DNA of 64,000 nucleotides from Atrichornis clamosus. Its lineage: Eukaryota; Chordata; Aves; Passeriformes; Menuridae. Positions 22,501-37,400 of the stretch are shown here, in pieces. The position numbers and the translations under genes were made by a program. The notes under the pieces were generated by a model. That model did no database searches. It saw nothing but the letters and a program-made list of their open reading frames with translations, and was not told where the DNA came from. The stretch's first letter is position 1. Each line of letters opens with the position of its first letter. The stretch spans positions 1-64,000 of the forward strand of contig WBMZ01011886.1 in NCBI GenBank assembly GCA_013400975.1, given 5' to 3'.

Positions 22501-25500
22501 CAGCTCTTTCCTGGCAGTGCCATTTAATCGCACTGTGAAAGCTTTTGTGTAAATACTTAAAAATTTGTGCTGCAATTATAGTGAGTTGGATGCTTGACTA
22601 ATATTTGAGACATGGCTGTCCACAAAATAAGTGTGTTCCTGTATAAAGTGAAAACTAATGTCATCCTTCAAATCAGTGTCCAAAAATGGCATTTGAAAGC
22701 ACAGAAATGGAAAGTTTTAGAGGACATGACGTAAGGAAAGAGTTGTTGCAAAACAGAAAAAGTATTTTCAATAGTTTGGATATCTAAGTTATTTGTTAAG
22801 GCAAGGCCAAGTAAACCCAACATAAGTAAAATAGTATAATTTTAAAAAATCATAACTGAAATTACAATAAAATCCTTCATGTCTTTAGTTGCTAATTTTA
22901 TTATAAATGTTTTGTTGATATTGTTACTGAATTTAAAACCAATTATTTTTTTACCACTTTTTGTCCATAGCATTTATAATTGTATTGCATTTTGAAAAGG
23001 AATTAATTTAAAATTTTCTCTAATAGTTACTGTATTGCTTCACTTGTTTATGTAGCTTATATATGATATTAAAGAAGGTACTGGACAAGTATGAAGAATG
23101 AAAATATTCTGTGTATCAGATAGTGGAAAAGCTGACTGGAAAGTTCAGAGTTAAAAGATACTATAATTCTAGGAGGTCATTGCATTTTACCAGGAAAATA
23201 AAACTGTTCAGATAAAGGGTAACACCTGCCAGCTTCTAATGGAACTGATTAAATTCTTTAAAAGCAATGCTGATGATCTGTGCTTGTGTTTCAGAGAGTT
23301 ACTCAAAAGATGGTTTTAGAATTTATTGGTAAAACTGCCTCTGCTTTGGAGAATAGATACTGTCAGGATAATGAGAACAAATGACTGCAGAGTGTCAGTG
23401 CCTCTCCAGAGGTGACTGTGAGGTGAAATTCTAACCTTCTGCATTCACTTCTGATAAGTGGCTGAAGTGATAACTTTATCAAGTCTCTTAAAGCATAGCT
23501 CAGAGGTTGAGTTCACGACGAATCCACACTCCTGACACTCTCCTGAAGGGCTGATGAGCGGTGCTGGGGTTGACTCGGTTCTTTCCCAGGCACAGACTCG
23601 CACTCCCAGGTGAAGGGGATCAGCCCATGTGGTGTGCACGGTTCCTTCTGCACTAGCAGAGACACGAGGCCCATCAACACCTTCTCCTACCTCACACGAC
23701 TCTTGCAAGCAGGAGTTTTGGAGCATAAATCAAAATTTGCCTTCTCCCCACCTCCAACACACTGGCAATCCATTTCCAGAGGGAGAAGTTCTGGCTTTCT
23801 TCCCACATGCACAAGTGTTTAGTATTGTAATTTGCAATGAAACACATGTGTTTTGCCTCCCCACTCTAAAGAGGAAAATCCATGCTTTTTTCAGGATGCA
23901 AATTTCCCTATTTATATCTCCAAGGCTGAAAAACTCAGAGTAATTGTTTTCTCCACCTCCTTGCCCCAAAAAGATGTCCCAATGAACAAGATATGTCCCC
24001 TTCTTAGACAATAAAATGATTGTAAATGGTGATAAAGCAGGATTCTATTAAATATGTGAGGCTAGCAGAGTAGTTGCTGACTCCCATTTGGCATGTGGAA
24101 AATACTTTTTCAATAGGAAATGATACTAATAGTAACTGAAATTTTAAAAAAACCAAAACACCCAAGACTTGGATTTTAAAAATTATTATTTATTTTGTAA
24201 AGAGCCTAAATTTAAAAATGTCTATTAGCTGAACTGGCAGAAGTTATTTAATATGCTGCTCTAGTATCGTGTTAGCTCCTGAACCTATTGCTTAAAGATC
24301 AAATTTGCACGCAGAATGGATGGCACTTATTTTTGTCATCTATCTGTAGATAGTTCTCCTAGCTTGTCTTGTACTGTCAATTGTCCTTGTTGCAACAATC
24401 ATCCCTGACACATCTTACAGGCCTGAATTTACCTTCAGCATTCACACTTCTTTTTGAATCCAAATTTTTTACGTCAGGAATGTATAATTCCAAAGTTGAG
24501 AGCTTTGGTGAGGTTTTGTTTGTTTGTTTGTTTAAAGAGCTTTTCGTAAGCAAAAGACATTAGGCTTCCATCATCTTGGTCTTTTCTCTCCAATTACTAC
24601 TTATGAGTCCCACCTTTCAACTTTGGCAGGATAAGAAATACATAGGATATGTGATAGGCATACACTTGTGAAAAAAATCCAGAGAAGTGGGTAGGAGTAG
24701 AATGTAAATACACAGTATGTCAATATTATAGCTGCTCTTAATAAAATTATTTTAGTTAAGTGTGAATGCATGGTAATGGAGGTATTTTCTTCTTCATTGC
24801 CATTCCATAATGATTTCACAGTAGTTTGATTTTCAGTATTTCGAATCTGTGTTGCATTTAAAAAAATCTTCATGTTAAAGAAGTTTTAAACCTGGGCTCA
24901 AGATCACCTATGAATATTAAAGGAAAAAGCCCTGTGGAAAATGCAATAGTAAACTGTGTGTGCTTTTGTGTATACCAACAGAGATTAATAAAAGTGATTT
25001 TACATTCCTGCTCACAGATAAAAGAACCACTTTGATCTCATCTGATTTTAATTAAATGAAGGAAAGGAATATTTTTGTTAAATCTCTTTGCAATAGGTGT
25101 ATTTTTTTCTTATCATTTGGCAAAGAAACTTCCTTTTATTTTTAGGAGTGATGAAAAAAAAGGAGAAAATATATGCAGATACATTTGCGAGCTAAATTTA
25201 CTGAGTGAGGCAAATTAAAATCCCACTCAATAGGTTCTTTTCATTCCTTTTTTTTCCAAGCTTTCTTCACTTCAGTTCCCAAACTGTGGTTTGTGGTGAA
25301 ATATTAAAAAGGAAAAGACAGTTTGGTTTTGGTTAGAAGTTTGTTCATAAGTGATATGGTAATCTGAGAGAAAGCAATCTGGTTTTGTTTCAAGAAGTTG
25401 TAAGACTGTTTCTATAAGGCAGAACACAGAGCATATACCCACCAACTGTGCATCTCAGTGGTGTGTGTTGGGTGCACAGAAGAGCGAAGAAAAGGCAAAG

Positions 25501-28180
25501 CTCAATATGGGATGGCAGGACCCACAGTGATCAGACCGTGTACGGAAACGGGTGGAAGTCCTGCGGTTGGGGTTGTCATAGCAGTGGGGAGGAGCAGGAA
25601 GTGAGGGTAGAAACCACGTGGTCGCGTTCTGCTGGTTGCCCAGAGATGTTTTGTACAAGCCAAGTACATCTCCTACCAGGAAACAGTCCATACAACCAGC
25701 TACACAGAATGGAAGGCTTGGCCACAGCCCACCCACACCACTTCGCACTATAGTGCTTAATAAGGCATAAAATGTACATCAGTTTTGTATCTCACTGAGG
25801 GATGAGAATTTGACACAAAATTTGAAGGGAGAGATCGACAGGTTTGTCCTTCTCGCCCTTTGCAAGAGGGATGCCTTTGGGTAAGCCTTGGGTCCTCAGC
25901 TATGCTGTGTGTTAACCCAGGAAATAAGGCTTGTGATGGCAGTCACGCTGCTGATGCTGTACGTTCTGCAGGTACTGCATTTGTCACGGGCAATCCCAAA
26001 GATCAGTATAAGCTGCATTCCATAAACCATGTGATTTGTAAACCCGACTGGCTCTTCTGGATGCAGTCAGACCTGTAGACTATTCGTGCATCTGGCATGG
26101 GGCCTATAGCTGTGTTTTTGCCACTGTGTGTGAATTGGTTAGTGTGTTGAATATCCTCCAAAAGATCCTGCTCAGGCCAAGTGATAATCCAATTTGTGAG
26201 ATATTACCAGCTGGAATGAGGCAGAGACAACATACCTTTCTTCCATAATTCTGTTTTTTGTGTTAGCTTCTCTTATTTTCATTAGCCTACTTTAAGTCAG
26301 CCATTTTGGATGCAAGAAATCAGAAATCTCTTACATGACTTGGGCTTTTCATCCAGGATGTCAGCATTCAAGTATGAACTGTAAAAGAAGTTGCATATGC
26401 CAGCAGTGGAATTTTTAAAATGGGCTAAATGCTTTAGCCCTATGAAAATGCTGTGCAATTATAGAGTTGAGAGCTAGTCACCATTTAAAAGGTATAGAAT
26501 TTTAAAATATATTGTTATGAAGCATTTGCTCTCCTAGTGAGGTTCCTGTCAGGTTACAACACATATTTGTAGAACATTTTATTTGTTGGTCTTGATTTTC
26601 ATACATTCTGATCAGACTGTTGAGATTTTGTTCTGATGTGGGAGTCTTGGCAGTGTTAGTCGTATTTATCAACTGTATTAGTATTGGAGGAGACCCTATA
26701 GAACCTACTGTTCATTGGTTCATGTTAGAAGAACAGTAATATATGTGGCTTTCTTGCTCTATTTCATAAAGCAGGAATCTCTGAATTGCAAGCTAAAAAA
26801 TGAAAGGAATCACAGTGTGAGAAGGTATGGGCTTACCTTAGTGCAATGAAAGTGTAGTACTAATGCACTGTTTCCCTAGACTGCCAACTGCAATGCAGAT
26901 CTAGCAGGTTCTGCAAAATTGAGTTTTGTTGGAAATTCTGTGGTTCCTTTATTCTCTCTAGGTACTTCTGTTTCTACATCTGTGCTCTGGTTTGCTGTCT
27001 TATCTGTACACACCCTTAAACAGACAAACAAACACTGGCTTGTTAAAGGGAAGAGATAGGATTTAAATATATTTCTGGGAAGAAGACAAAAAAGTACAGT
27101 TAAAGAGTTAAATTCTGTTTTATGTAAAAGTAATATGGAGAAACAAAGGAACACGGTGATGATTTTTACTGCCACCCTCAAAATTATTATTTTTGTCTCA
27201 GAAATCTGATTTCAGATTGAGCTGATGAACAAATTGCTTTATATTAGACAACTACACTATAAAGTATGCTGTGAGTTAAGACAAATGGATTTAATTGATC
27301 CAGTGACATGTGCTCAGATTCAGATGTGCATGTCTTCTGACGTCTGTTTGTGTCTTCTTGTACCATTTTCATTGTGCTTCCTTATTTCTCCCTTATCACA
27401 ACTTGTTTTCACATAGCTCAGAACTGCTTTTGTGTATGATCTCTAACATCCTGTTCTGATGGTGAGGAGGCATTTGTGCCCAGAGCCAAACACGTGCCGA
27501 GACTGCTGCTGCCTAATGTAGTCACAAGGTGTAGAAACAGCTCAGTGTTTGGCAGGCACAAAAAAGTGTGCCAGAGCAATTTGCTTTCTGGCATGAAGGA
27601 ATTCTCTATGACTATTTTGATCTTGCATGAGACTTGTGAAATACTGAAGTCATGTCACGTTCTGAAGTGATTATAATTTGCCCCCGACTTTAGATATTTT
27701 TGATTTCTGGGATATCATCGCTCCATAGAAAAGATAGTTTAACAGTTCTGTGTTTCGGTTGCTCCAAACATGCCATTTTCTCTCTCTTCCTTCTTGCTGG
27801 AATTTGCAATGGATAGATTTGTTGCAGATTTCAAACCTGTCAACACCCAAATGTGTGACGCCAGATCTCAATACATGTGAAAGAACTAAGCTGAGGGACA
27901 TGATAATATGTAGCAGGGGAAGAAGATGTAAGTTCTGCAGGATACATTTTGTGCAGTACAGAAAAGTTTTCTCTAAACTCCATTTTGAAGTTGCACAACT
28001 CTGTTATCAGCCTGCGTAGAACAGGAGTTTGGACTTCATGACTCTCCCTTACACTAGAAGGTTAGAGAAAACTGTGCTTTCACTGCATAGAGTTTTATGA
28101 GCCGCTTCAATCACAAACCTGAAAGTATTAAAAATATGAGTAACTCCCAAGTTGAAGTGAAGAAAGTCCATGCTTTGAAA
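22500..28180. other. Intergenic DNA between IQUB and the ATP6AP1-like gene
   Basis: AT-rich sequence without recognisable genes. A short (TTTG)n run lies at 24514-24534. Open frames at 23445-24011 and 25448-25779 overlap on both strands, and I recognise no protein family in them. Confidence 0.55.
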
Positions 28181-28323
28181 ATTCCCCCCGCTGTTAGAGA
28201 GCAGCGTCACCCAGCAGCCTGGCTGCAGCCGGATAACAGCCACCCAAGCGGGAAGTGCAGCTGTGCACACGCTCGGGCTTTTCCTCTGCAGCTGGCCAGT
28301 TCCGGATGCGCTCGCCTGGAGCC
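28180..28323 (+). promoter_or_regulatory. GC-rich 5' flank / 5' UTR of the ATP6AP1-like gene
   Basis: The 140 bases before the start codon are clearly more GC- and CpG-rich than their surroundings (CAGCGTCACC, GCCGGATAAC, CCAAGCGGGA, TTCCGGATGCGCTCGCC). They end in GAGCCATGG, a strong Kozak context. No clear TATA box was seen. The transcription start is not determined. Confidence 0.5.
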
Positions 28324-28436
28324 ATGGCACAGCTCTACCCTGCTGCTCCAGCCTTGCTGGTGTGCACCCTGGCTGTGCTGTTCAAAACGTCTCTGTCAGT
28401 GGATCATGTGCCAATGCTGCTTTGGTCAACTCAGAG
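28324..28436 (+). CDS. ATP6AP1-like exon 1: signal peptide
   Basis: ATG at 28324 in a strong Kozak context (GAGCCATGG). It encodes [20 protein letters not shown], then [17 protein letters not shown]. The hydrophobic core at residues 8-20 and small residues near 24 fit a cleavable signal peptide. The donor is CAGAG|GTAAGA, phase 2. Confidence 0.85.
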
Positions 28437-31400
28437 GTAAGAAATCTCGGGAAAGTGTGTCCCTGCTTATGCAACTGCTCTGTGTGTGTGTGCAGAATGT
28501 ATTGTGCCATCGGTTGTGGTAAATCAGCTCTGGGCAGTACAATTATCCCGTAAATAAACTTGGCCATCTAACAACCCAATAGATGATTTTACCCATTTGT
28601 ATTTATAATTTTAGTGTTCTAAGCTGAGCAGAAAGAAGTAAATAAGTTCCATAAACTAAAAATCTGAAGTAGATGTGCTTTATTCACCCTAAGGCATCCT
28701 TGAACTCCACTGTTGGAGGTGTCAGGCAGTGTCACAAGAAGGAGCTGACCAAAAACTGTGTGGGCAACCTTAATCCTTGCATTTCCTAACTTCAGAACCC
28801 TGGCTTTTCACTTTAATGTGTTCTTTTTAATACAGGTTTTTAAAATACACTGCTGTATTTATATGCATCAGTTGTTAGGAAAAACTGCAGAGTCTTGACA
28901 GATACAGAGACACATGAAACTTGGGGATTTGCCTATACTTATGAAATAAAATTTTGAACCTGTCTTGAAAGAACCAGATACAGACCTCTTTCTTACCCGC
29001 CAGGATTTTTATTCTTGCAGACTTTAAGGATTTTATACAATTACTTGAGATTTCCAGAAATACAGCAGGTTGGGCAATGCAGTAACTTCAGGTGGATATT
29101 GGGTATGTAGAGTTGTCAGAAAACTATGGGCAACTTATTTACCACCTTTGCCATATGTTCACTCATCTTTTATGCATTTCCAGAACCTGAAACTCTGCAT
29201 ATAGAAATCTGCAAATTTTGAAAAAGTTTGATTTGGTAGCTTTGACTTTTTATTTTTTCTCTGAAAGAAAAAAATGGATCTCTCAATATCAAGGGGTTTT
29301 TTTTAGGTTCAAAATACTTAGCAAATCACCCATATATAAGACAGGCACACCTATGAGTACTAAACCACTGTATTTAAAAGCCAAAGTAAATGTTGGAAGG
29401 CACTGTTCTTAGTGATCGTAAAAGTGATCCTAAGCGTCTGAGAAAAGATCTGTGCTTCCTTTGTCCTACTTCCTAGTTTATATAAAAAACACACTTGCTA
29501 TCAATATAAACAAAATCTTATCACTTAATCTCACATGGTCATACAAGGAAACTTTCCATCAAGATGCAACTAGCAGCTTGTTCTACTGCAGATTATTCTG
29601 GTTCGTACAAATCTAGAGCAAGAAAATCAGGATAGTGGACGGTTAAGCCAGTTTCATGTTTCCAGGAATAGAGCCTTTTGTGGCAGAAGTGTTCCTCCTA
29701 CCATGAGATTTGCATTTTGAGAGGAGAAGTCCTTGTGGGGCTGAAATTAGTTCTGGTGTAGGTCAATGAAACAACTGAAAAGAAAGTTTTTGTAATTTTA
29801 TAAAATAAAGTAACACTAACAGCAACATTTAGTTGCTAATCCTTAATTCTGTGCTTTACATCTCGGTACTTTGCAGTGATGTAGGGTTTGCACTCTGTGA
29901 TCTACAGGCCTGTGAAACCTGGAAAGTGCTATTAAGAGTTTTAGGAAAGTTTACTACAGAAGTTCAGCAATTATCAATGGATTTCTATTCACTTTGTAGG
30001 AACATGTCCTACCAGTTTAAAATTTTAGTGATTCATTGATCAACAGAAGTTGCAGTTCACTGATCTATTCCATCCCCCTTTCCCAGGTTATCTGTTAGGA
30101 TTTGATATTGAATAGTTGAAGGATACTACATTTTAGTCTTATTTAAAACTAGCCACAGTTTGCAAAGCCAAATCTCAGGACAGCTGTATTAGAGAATGTA
30201 ACACTTTGAAATCTCTTTTGTGCATTATTATTGTACTGTAATGATGCTATTAAATATAATGTTAGATGCCAGATAGAGATGAAACCTGCAGCTGCCAAAC
30301 ACATGCAGTGCACAAAGCCTAAGGGAAGTGTGACATCAGTCCTTACAGAGACATTACTAAATCAAATACCTCTTTCCTCTAGAAAGAAAAACGCAGATCC
30401 CTACTTGGAGAAAAGTAAGTGTCTTTTAAAAAACAACAACTGTTCTCCATTCAACTAGGGAATAACTCAGTAGATTACAGTGTCGTGCTTTTCACAAAAG
30501 AATACTGATACATCACTGGATATTCTTCAAATAACTTTGGCATGGAAAATTTGACCTTTATCTTAAATCAGCCTTTAAACTAATATTCCCTCGTTTGGTT
30601 TTTTTTTGAAGCAGGGAAGGTTGAGAGGCTCTTTTTGTAGTAATTTCCACAGAAGAAATTTGATTTAACCATTTTGAAACAATATTCAAAAGAATTTATT
30701 TCCCTCCAAAGATAAAGAGGGGGAGTTTGAGGAAATAAACATTATGATTAGCTTTCGTGATTGCTCCCTCATGTGTTTGTTTAAGGAATGATTTTTGCCT
30801 ACAGTCGTTGGAAATATACTTCCTTTTTTTATGCTATGCTTATATAGAGAAATTAATCCTTTTCTGGCAAACCCAGATTATAGGTGATTTTGAGAAGGCA
30901 TTAATGCCTATTAGTGCATTTGCACTGTTTCCTAAAACTACAAGGAATTTACTGAAAAATCTGCTGAAGGAAGGTGTAACATAAAAGGGAATTTTTTTTT
31001 AGCTGTAACATTATTGGATGCCTATGGAGACAGTGTGTGCCAACATGAATGCCAGTTTACTTCTGCTTTGCAGGGGAAAATATGATTTCTGATATAGTAA
31101 TCACAAGGTGACTGAAAGAGATAACTGACAGGAATAACTTGTAGGAAAGAGTTCCAAAGCCAGCTACAAAGCAAAAATATAAGCTCACGAGTTAGAGTGA
31201 TAGAAGTCTTGTTATCTCACCATCAGCTGTGCTGGTAGGTCTGTGTACAGGAAATCTTGAAATCTTTGCTTCCATCAAACATAATTACTCAAATTCCAGA
31301 AAGAAAACTGTTCAGGGAAGAATGTGCATGCTTAATATTGTCATGGCAGAGCAGTGAGGTACAAGAAAGAAGCAAAATAGCAAGCTAAGGTTGCTTTCTT

Positions 31401-34400
31401 CACTTTCTTTAGTGCATTATTTGGCTATTGGAGGAAAGAGAGTGCAGTTGAGTTTTAAGTTTCCTTAAACTTATGTGCTCCTGCACACACATTAAAGCAC
31501 ACACATTAGCAGAGATGCTTGTCATTGTGAGCCCTGACAGCTGAGAACTCCTGGATGGTTCTGTGGTGGGGAGTCCAATGCTCTTGGCATGTAGATGACT
31601 GTACAAGGCTGTGCATCTTTGGACATAAAATTTTGTGTGAGCAATCAATAATGGCAATCAATATGTATGTTGGCCTACTGCCCATTTCACCCCGTGCCAT
31701 CCCTCACTGAGGTGAAGAGTTCAGTGGGATGAGCTGGTTGGTTGTGTTCAGTAAAGCACAGCACCAGTGCCTCCACGACCTGTGGCGCTCACAGATCTCT
31801 GTTTCACCCTGCAGTTCACAGTAAACCAGCCAAAAAACACACTGACTGGGCTAGGAAGATGGTGAGGGGCCTGCGGCAGAAGTCTCGTGAGGAGCGGCTG
31901 AGGGAGCTGTTCAGCCTGGACTACAGGGGGCTGAGGAGAGACCTTATCTCTCTACAACTCCCTGACAGGAGCTTGTAGCAGGGTGGGGGTTCGTCTCATC
32001 TCCCAACTAGCAAGTCATAGGATATGAGGAAACAGCCTCAAGTTGCACCAGAGGAAGTTTAGATTGGATATTAGGAAAAATTTCTTCACTCCAGGTGTGG
32101 TCAGGCATTGGAACAGGGAAGTGGTTGAGTCACCATCCCTGGAAGTGTTTGAAAAACATGTGGATGTGGCACCTGGGGACATGGCTTAGTGGTGGACGTG
32201 GCAGTGCTAAGTTGATGGTTGATCTTTATTTTAGAGGTCTTTTCCAACCTAAATGATTCTATGATTCTAATTCCTGGCTGAACTACACTGAGAATATCAT
32301 TGCACCGAGCAGACAGCAACAGCCCTCTCAATGAAGGATGTAGCCTTCCCTACTGCCAAGCATAGTGCTCAGCAAACTATTTATAAGGAGCAAAATAAAT
32401 GCATGTATAATATTGTGAATATAAGTATTAGACAAATGCTGCATTATAACAGATGTGTTAACTAACTGATGTAGATTTATTTTTTTATGATGATGATGAA
32501 GTTACTGAAGTTGACTGCTTGAAAGTTAAAAAGTGTCACAGAAGGTGTTTTCAAGGTTAGATAGCTAGCAAGGGCTGCTTCAAGGAACAGGGAATTTCTT
32601 AGAAGCAAGTATGCTTTAAAAGAGGATCATTAAACTTCTGAGGTTTTGAGTTCACAACAAAAGCCTTTACCATTTTGCTGCTCCAAATAATTTAGTTTTG
32701 TTTGATGTGCTTTCTGTTACCTTTTATTCTTAATTGCAAGTCCCCAAAGGTCTCAAATGCTTCAAAATTTTCTTCTAAGATTAGGCATGAAATGGATTTA
32801 TTCAGTTGTTTTTAAAATAAATATACCAAGATATTCAGTGTCATTTTCTTTCACACAAGCCATTTTTTTGTCATCTCTAAATTTAATCTATCTTTTCCTT
32901 TAATATCTTTAATATTTTGCTGTGGCCATGCAATGCACAAAATCAGTATGAATGTCAGTTCCTGAAGAGTTATTCAGAATCTTTGGGAGATTTTGTGTTT
33001 TCAAATATATCAATTTTAAAGATTATACTTAAATTTTTGAAATTGTGAGGTTTGACTTCCCTGAAAAGTTGAGGCATGTCTGTTACAATTTCTAAGTAGT
33101 TTATGTTCGTAAATGTAAGTTAATGTGGATTTCCATGCACAAATTAACAAAGAAGTGAAGATGCTGTGTAAAACAAAGAAAATACCGGATAATTTCAACC
33201 AATAAAAAACCATTTCCTTCAACAAGACTTAATTCTAAAGCTTGAAAATTGACAGGGAAAAGATCTGCTAGAATTTGATTTTCACATTTGCAGCACATTA
33301 TCCTGAAGGAATCTTCCACATCCACAGTTTGCTCTAACACCGTCCCAAACCCCAAAGTCTGAAGTGAGCTAGGGATCATCTAGTGCTGCAGGGCTGCACT
33401 GGTTTGATCTCTGCCATAGGTGCACTTTGAGGCTTTTGGTTCACTTTCAGCAGTCTTCATTGGAATTACAGGGAAGACTTGGAGTGCAATATAGATTTTC
33501 CTTATCCAAAAAGCAACAATGAAGCCCAGCTTTGTGTTCATTAACCCTGTTCCATCTTAAAGGACTGCAAAGATTGTCCTCATTCATAAAAGCTTGCTGT
33601 TCAAAAGTCATTTGCAAATTGCTTTTGGGTTGGAAAATTTAATTTGTATCTCAACTTGATCAAGTTGCAATCATATAATAGCTGATGCTAGAGCACACGA
33701 CAATTCCCTACATTTGAGTCTTTGTAATTAGAGTCAGAATGTCTGGAATATCAGATTTCTGAGGCTTTGGCTATTGATATTTACATGGGTGAAGATGGGA
33801 GATTATGCCTCAAGCTCAGGGTTTTCTACAGACGATTTTTGTTACACAAAACACCTGGGACCAAAATTTTTATAAAAAGTTTCACCCCTATACACCTGTG
33901 TTGCATACTGTTAAAATCCCAATCAGGTGTTCAAAGAATAATACCACCTCTTGTTTTGCCCTGTAGCAACAAAACTAAATAGAGGGATTATTTCTCTGTC
34001 CTGTCCTCATAATGACAGGTTGGAAAAAGTGTTGTAAGCTAAAAAAGCCTTGAGTCATTCCATTCAAAAGAGCTCTTGCTGCTGGAAAGGTGACTTTTCT
34101 GAGCGGCTTCTGTAGAATGGTTCCTTCATGAAAACCGTGGGAGAGAATATGTTTGCAGTAACACTGAAAAGACACTTCTACTTAACAAAAGTTTGATCAA
34201 AACATACTGTTTTATGACAACTTGTGATCTAGTCTGAATTCTACTCCTCTTGACCTCCATCTGCCAGCACTGCAAAGTGTTTTGGGAATTGGGATGCCCT
34301 CTGGGAATTCTCTCTGAAGGTTTTCGACATCTTCTTCATTCCACTTAGTAGGTAACTTCTTTTGGAAAGATGGAACTTTGCTGTTGTACATGAAAAAGAA

Positions 34401-37400
34401 GATAGAGAGAGACATTACCCCTATTGGACTAAATTCGTTCTTGCTGTAACACAGCCAATGTGATATGAGCAAAAATGGGCAAGTTCTTTTTCTCTTGAGT
34501 AGAATGAGAGTAAACTGAACATCTTGATCTTGAAACTAAAGATGATGATTTCATTACCTGCCGCTGCATATTTAAAGAAAGAAGAGGTGCCATCACTGGC
34601 AGCAAGTTTTACAGAAAAAGAAATTATTTCTTTGTAGATCACAGTGGAATCCAGACACTGCTGTGCCTGAAGGACACACTGTCTCAGCACAGGAGCTGAG
34701 GACACTCTTGCAACCTGTTTTTACACAGAACTCCAGAAACCTCGTCTTGTTCCTGCAAGATAGGGTATGTAACATCAATTCCTTTTTTCTCACCAATACT
34801 GAGCACAAGTCTGTACCTAAATGGGATGCCATGGCTCCTTCTCACCAACCTACTCTCTTTGTTTTTCAGCTTAGCATAGATGATTTCACATACTTCAGTG
34901 AATCCTATGACAACAAGAATCCATTTCAAAATGTTCAGGCAAGCATTTACCTCTTTTATTTCTTTATGTGCAGTATTTAAAATTAAAAAGAAAAAGAAAA
35001 ATGTCACAAACATGCAAACAATGACTGGGAAAATTGGACTGAGTTGCAGAAGTTTTCCTATTTAAATTATTGAGATTATTCCACTTTAAGCAGATGTGTT
35101 AAAAGAAATCAATTGAGTTTGCAGATATGTGCTTTGTAGCTATTTTATTTCTAAAGGCAGAGTTTTCACAGTTCTTTACAACTGACAAAATTGTTCTTAT
35201 ACATGCTGCAACTTTCAATTGTAAAAAACAATATAAACTTCAAGACCAACACCCCAAAATTCTGTTTTGAAACCACAGGAAGAAAAGAAGTTATAGGAAT
35301 CAATCATTTTTTCCTGATTTTCACATTTTAATAGCTATTTTGTTTTTACATAAATTGAAGCTCATGCATAGAGTTTGTTTTATATTTGAATTAAGTTAAT
35401 ATATCACTAGATGCTGTATTGCCTTAAGCTTCATTAAAAAAATAGTGCTAGTTGGTTAATTTAAAATAAACTCTAAGCACAGAATTTAAGATGGAATTCT
35501 CCCGAGTTAGTCAACAGCTTCAACTTCTGACCTCACTGAGAAGGTTTATGTGTTTTGTACACAGCATCTATGGTTGTACTTACATGACAGTTTATTGAAA
35601 CATAATTAGACAAAATGTTCACTTGTGGAAGTCATGAAGACATTCCTGGAGGCAGTGCAGGATGAGCAGAGCTATTAGTAATGTAAATGGTATCAGAGCA
35701 CACAAGGAAGTGTAAATTCCCAAGTACCACACAGCAAGCACTCTGTGTAATTAAATACATAAATATTCACATATTACCTGTCTCTACATCGATACTAAGA
35801 ACCTCACATCTTCCTTGTATCACTGGAACTGGAGATCTTTATCTCTTTGCCACGTAACAACCTTTTAACACTGATGCTGGAACAGAACTATTCAGAGTAT
35901 GTACATGGGTTTTCTGAGGAATGAATGGGAGTCATAATCCTGTGTAGCGTAAGATCAGTGGTTGTGTCTTCAGGCAAATGCACTGGTTCTTCTCTGCTCT
36001 GCCTTACCTTCTCGGGGTTTGACATCTCTGCAAGGCAGTGTCTGGAGCAAATTTTTATTGCTGCCTGACTGCAAATCTGGTTTAATTTCAGAAGCCATTT
36101 GAAATGCATTGCAATGCATGACATTGCAAGTTCCTAATAATGTGGTGGTCTTATTTAACTAAGTCCTGGATGTTTAAGAGGAGGGATATCAAAGTATTTA
36201 AAACTTTCTTCTTTTGCCTTGTAATCAGAACTGCATCAGCACTGCAGAGAGAGATTAGAGGCTCAAAAGTCTAGAGATGAAGCCAGGGACTGGCAGGTTT
36301 AGAAATCAGGTGGTATACTGCATGGATTGGGAACCTACGGAGGGCTGGTGAGGAAGTCCTCAGCTAAGATTTAAACCCAAGTTTTTAACAGTTTTAATAA
36401 ATATCAGCAACTGTTGCTTTCTGACCTTGCCTCTGTTCCCTCTTTGTCTTGGAGCTGAGAAATTTTTCCTTATTATGGCTTCTTTAAAACTGGAAAGTTT
36501 CTTTTTACACCTTAACTTCAGCACTTCCTACATTTGTTCAGTTGGCCTTGGCAATCTTATTGCTTTTCTAATGTAGTTTGGTGGAGGTGAGGTGGTGTAA
36601 CGTGAGTTATAGAAAATGAGATGTATCAATTACGTACTTCTTTTTCACCTAGGTGCCCATACGGAGAGTTTTGTTAATACCTATTGCATAGATTTTAGTT
36701 TTTAGGGCCAGAAAAGAATCTTTATAATCATCCATATTGGATGTAATAGAGTCTACAAAAACTTGCTCAGTTGCCATCGTATTAGTTGCATTCCACTTGA
36801 GATACTTTGGGTAAGAAATAAATTCTTAATCATGCTATGAGAGATTGCAATAATATTTACATAACATAGGACAAAGTGAAGGTCAGGTCTGAATTTTCTC
36901 ACTGGGGAAATTAGAATCTTTGATGCTGCATAATCACAAATTTTTTACCTATACAGTCTGTATTATACACATGATTAGTGAAGCTATAACAAATGTTCCA
37001 TGTCTTTCAAGCATCTTCCTTATGAACTTCAGAAATGCAAATTTATTCATAAACATAAACTGGAGATTTCATTTAGAATGTGTATGTGCATGTAGCAGCA
37101 TGTATACTGCAAGAAAGTGTTATTTGTGAAAGAGCTATAGGCTTGTAAACCCCAGAAGGATTTGCAGATACTAGATTTGTTCAGCTGCATTAGCAGCTGT
37201 ACTGAGTTTTTGTTATCAATGTGTTTGTATGCAATAAGAGAATTCTATTTCCAGTTAATACAAAAGGAGTCTTATAGGTAGATCATTTATCTTGAACTTT
37301 CAAACAACTTCTAAATTAAATAATAAAATACAAAGATTAGCATGTGGGGAACTTCTTTACCAAGCAGTCACCTACCCTACAAACAATTTTTCTTTAATAT

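Noticed and set aside
25448..25779. Open frames on both strands in the intergenic region
   Set aside because: Overlapping frames on opposite strands in a slightly GC-richer patch. Neither has recognisable domains or splice signals.
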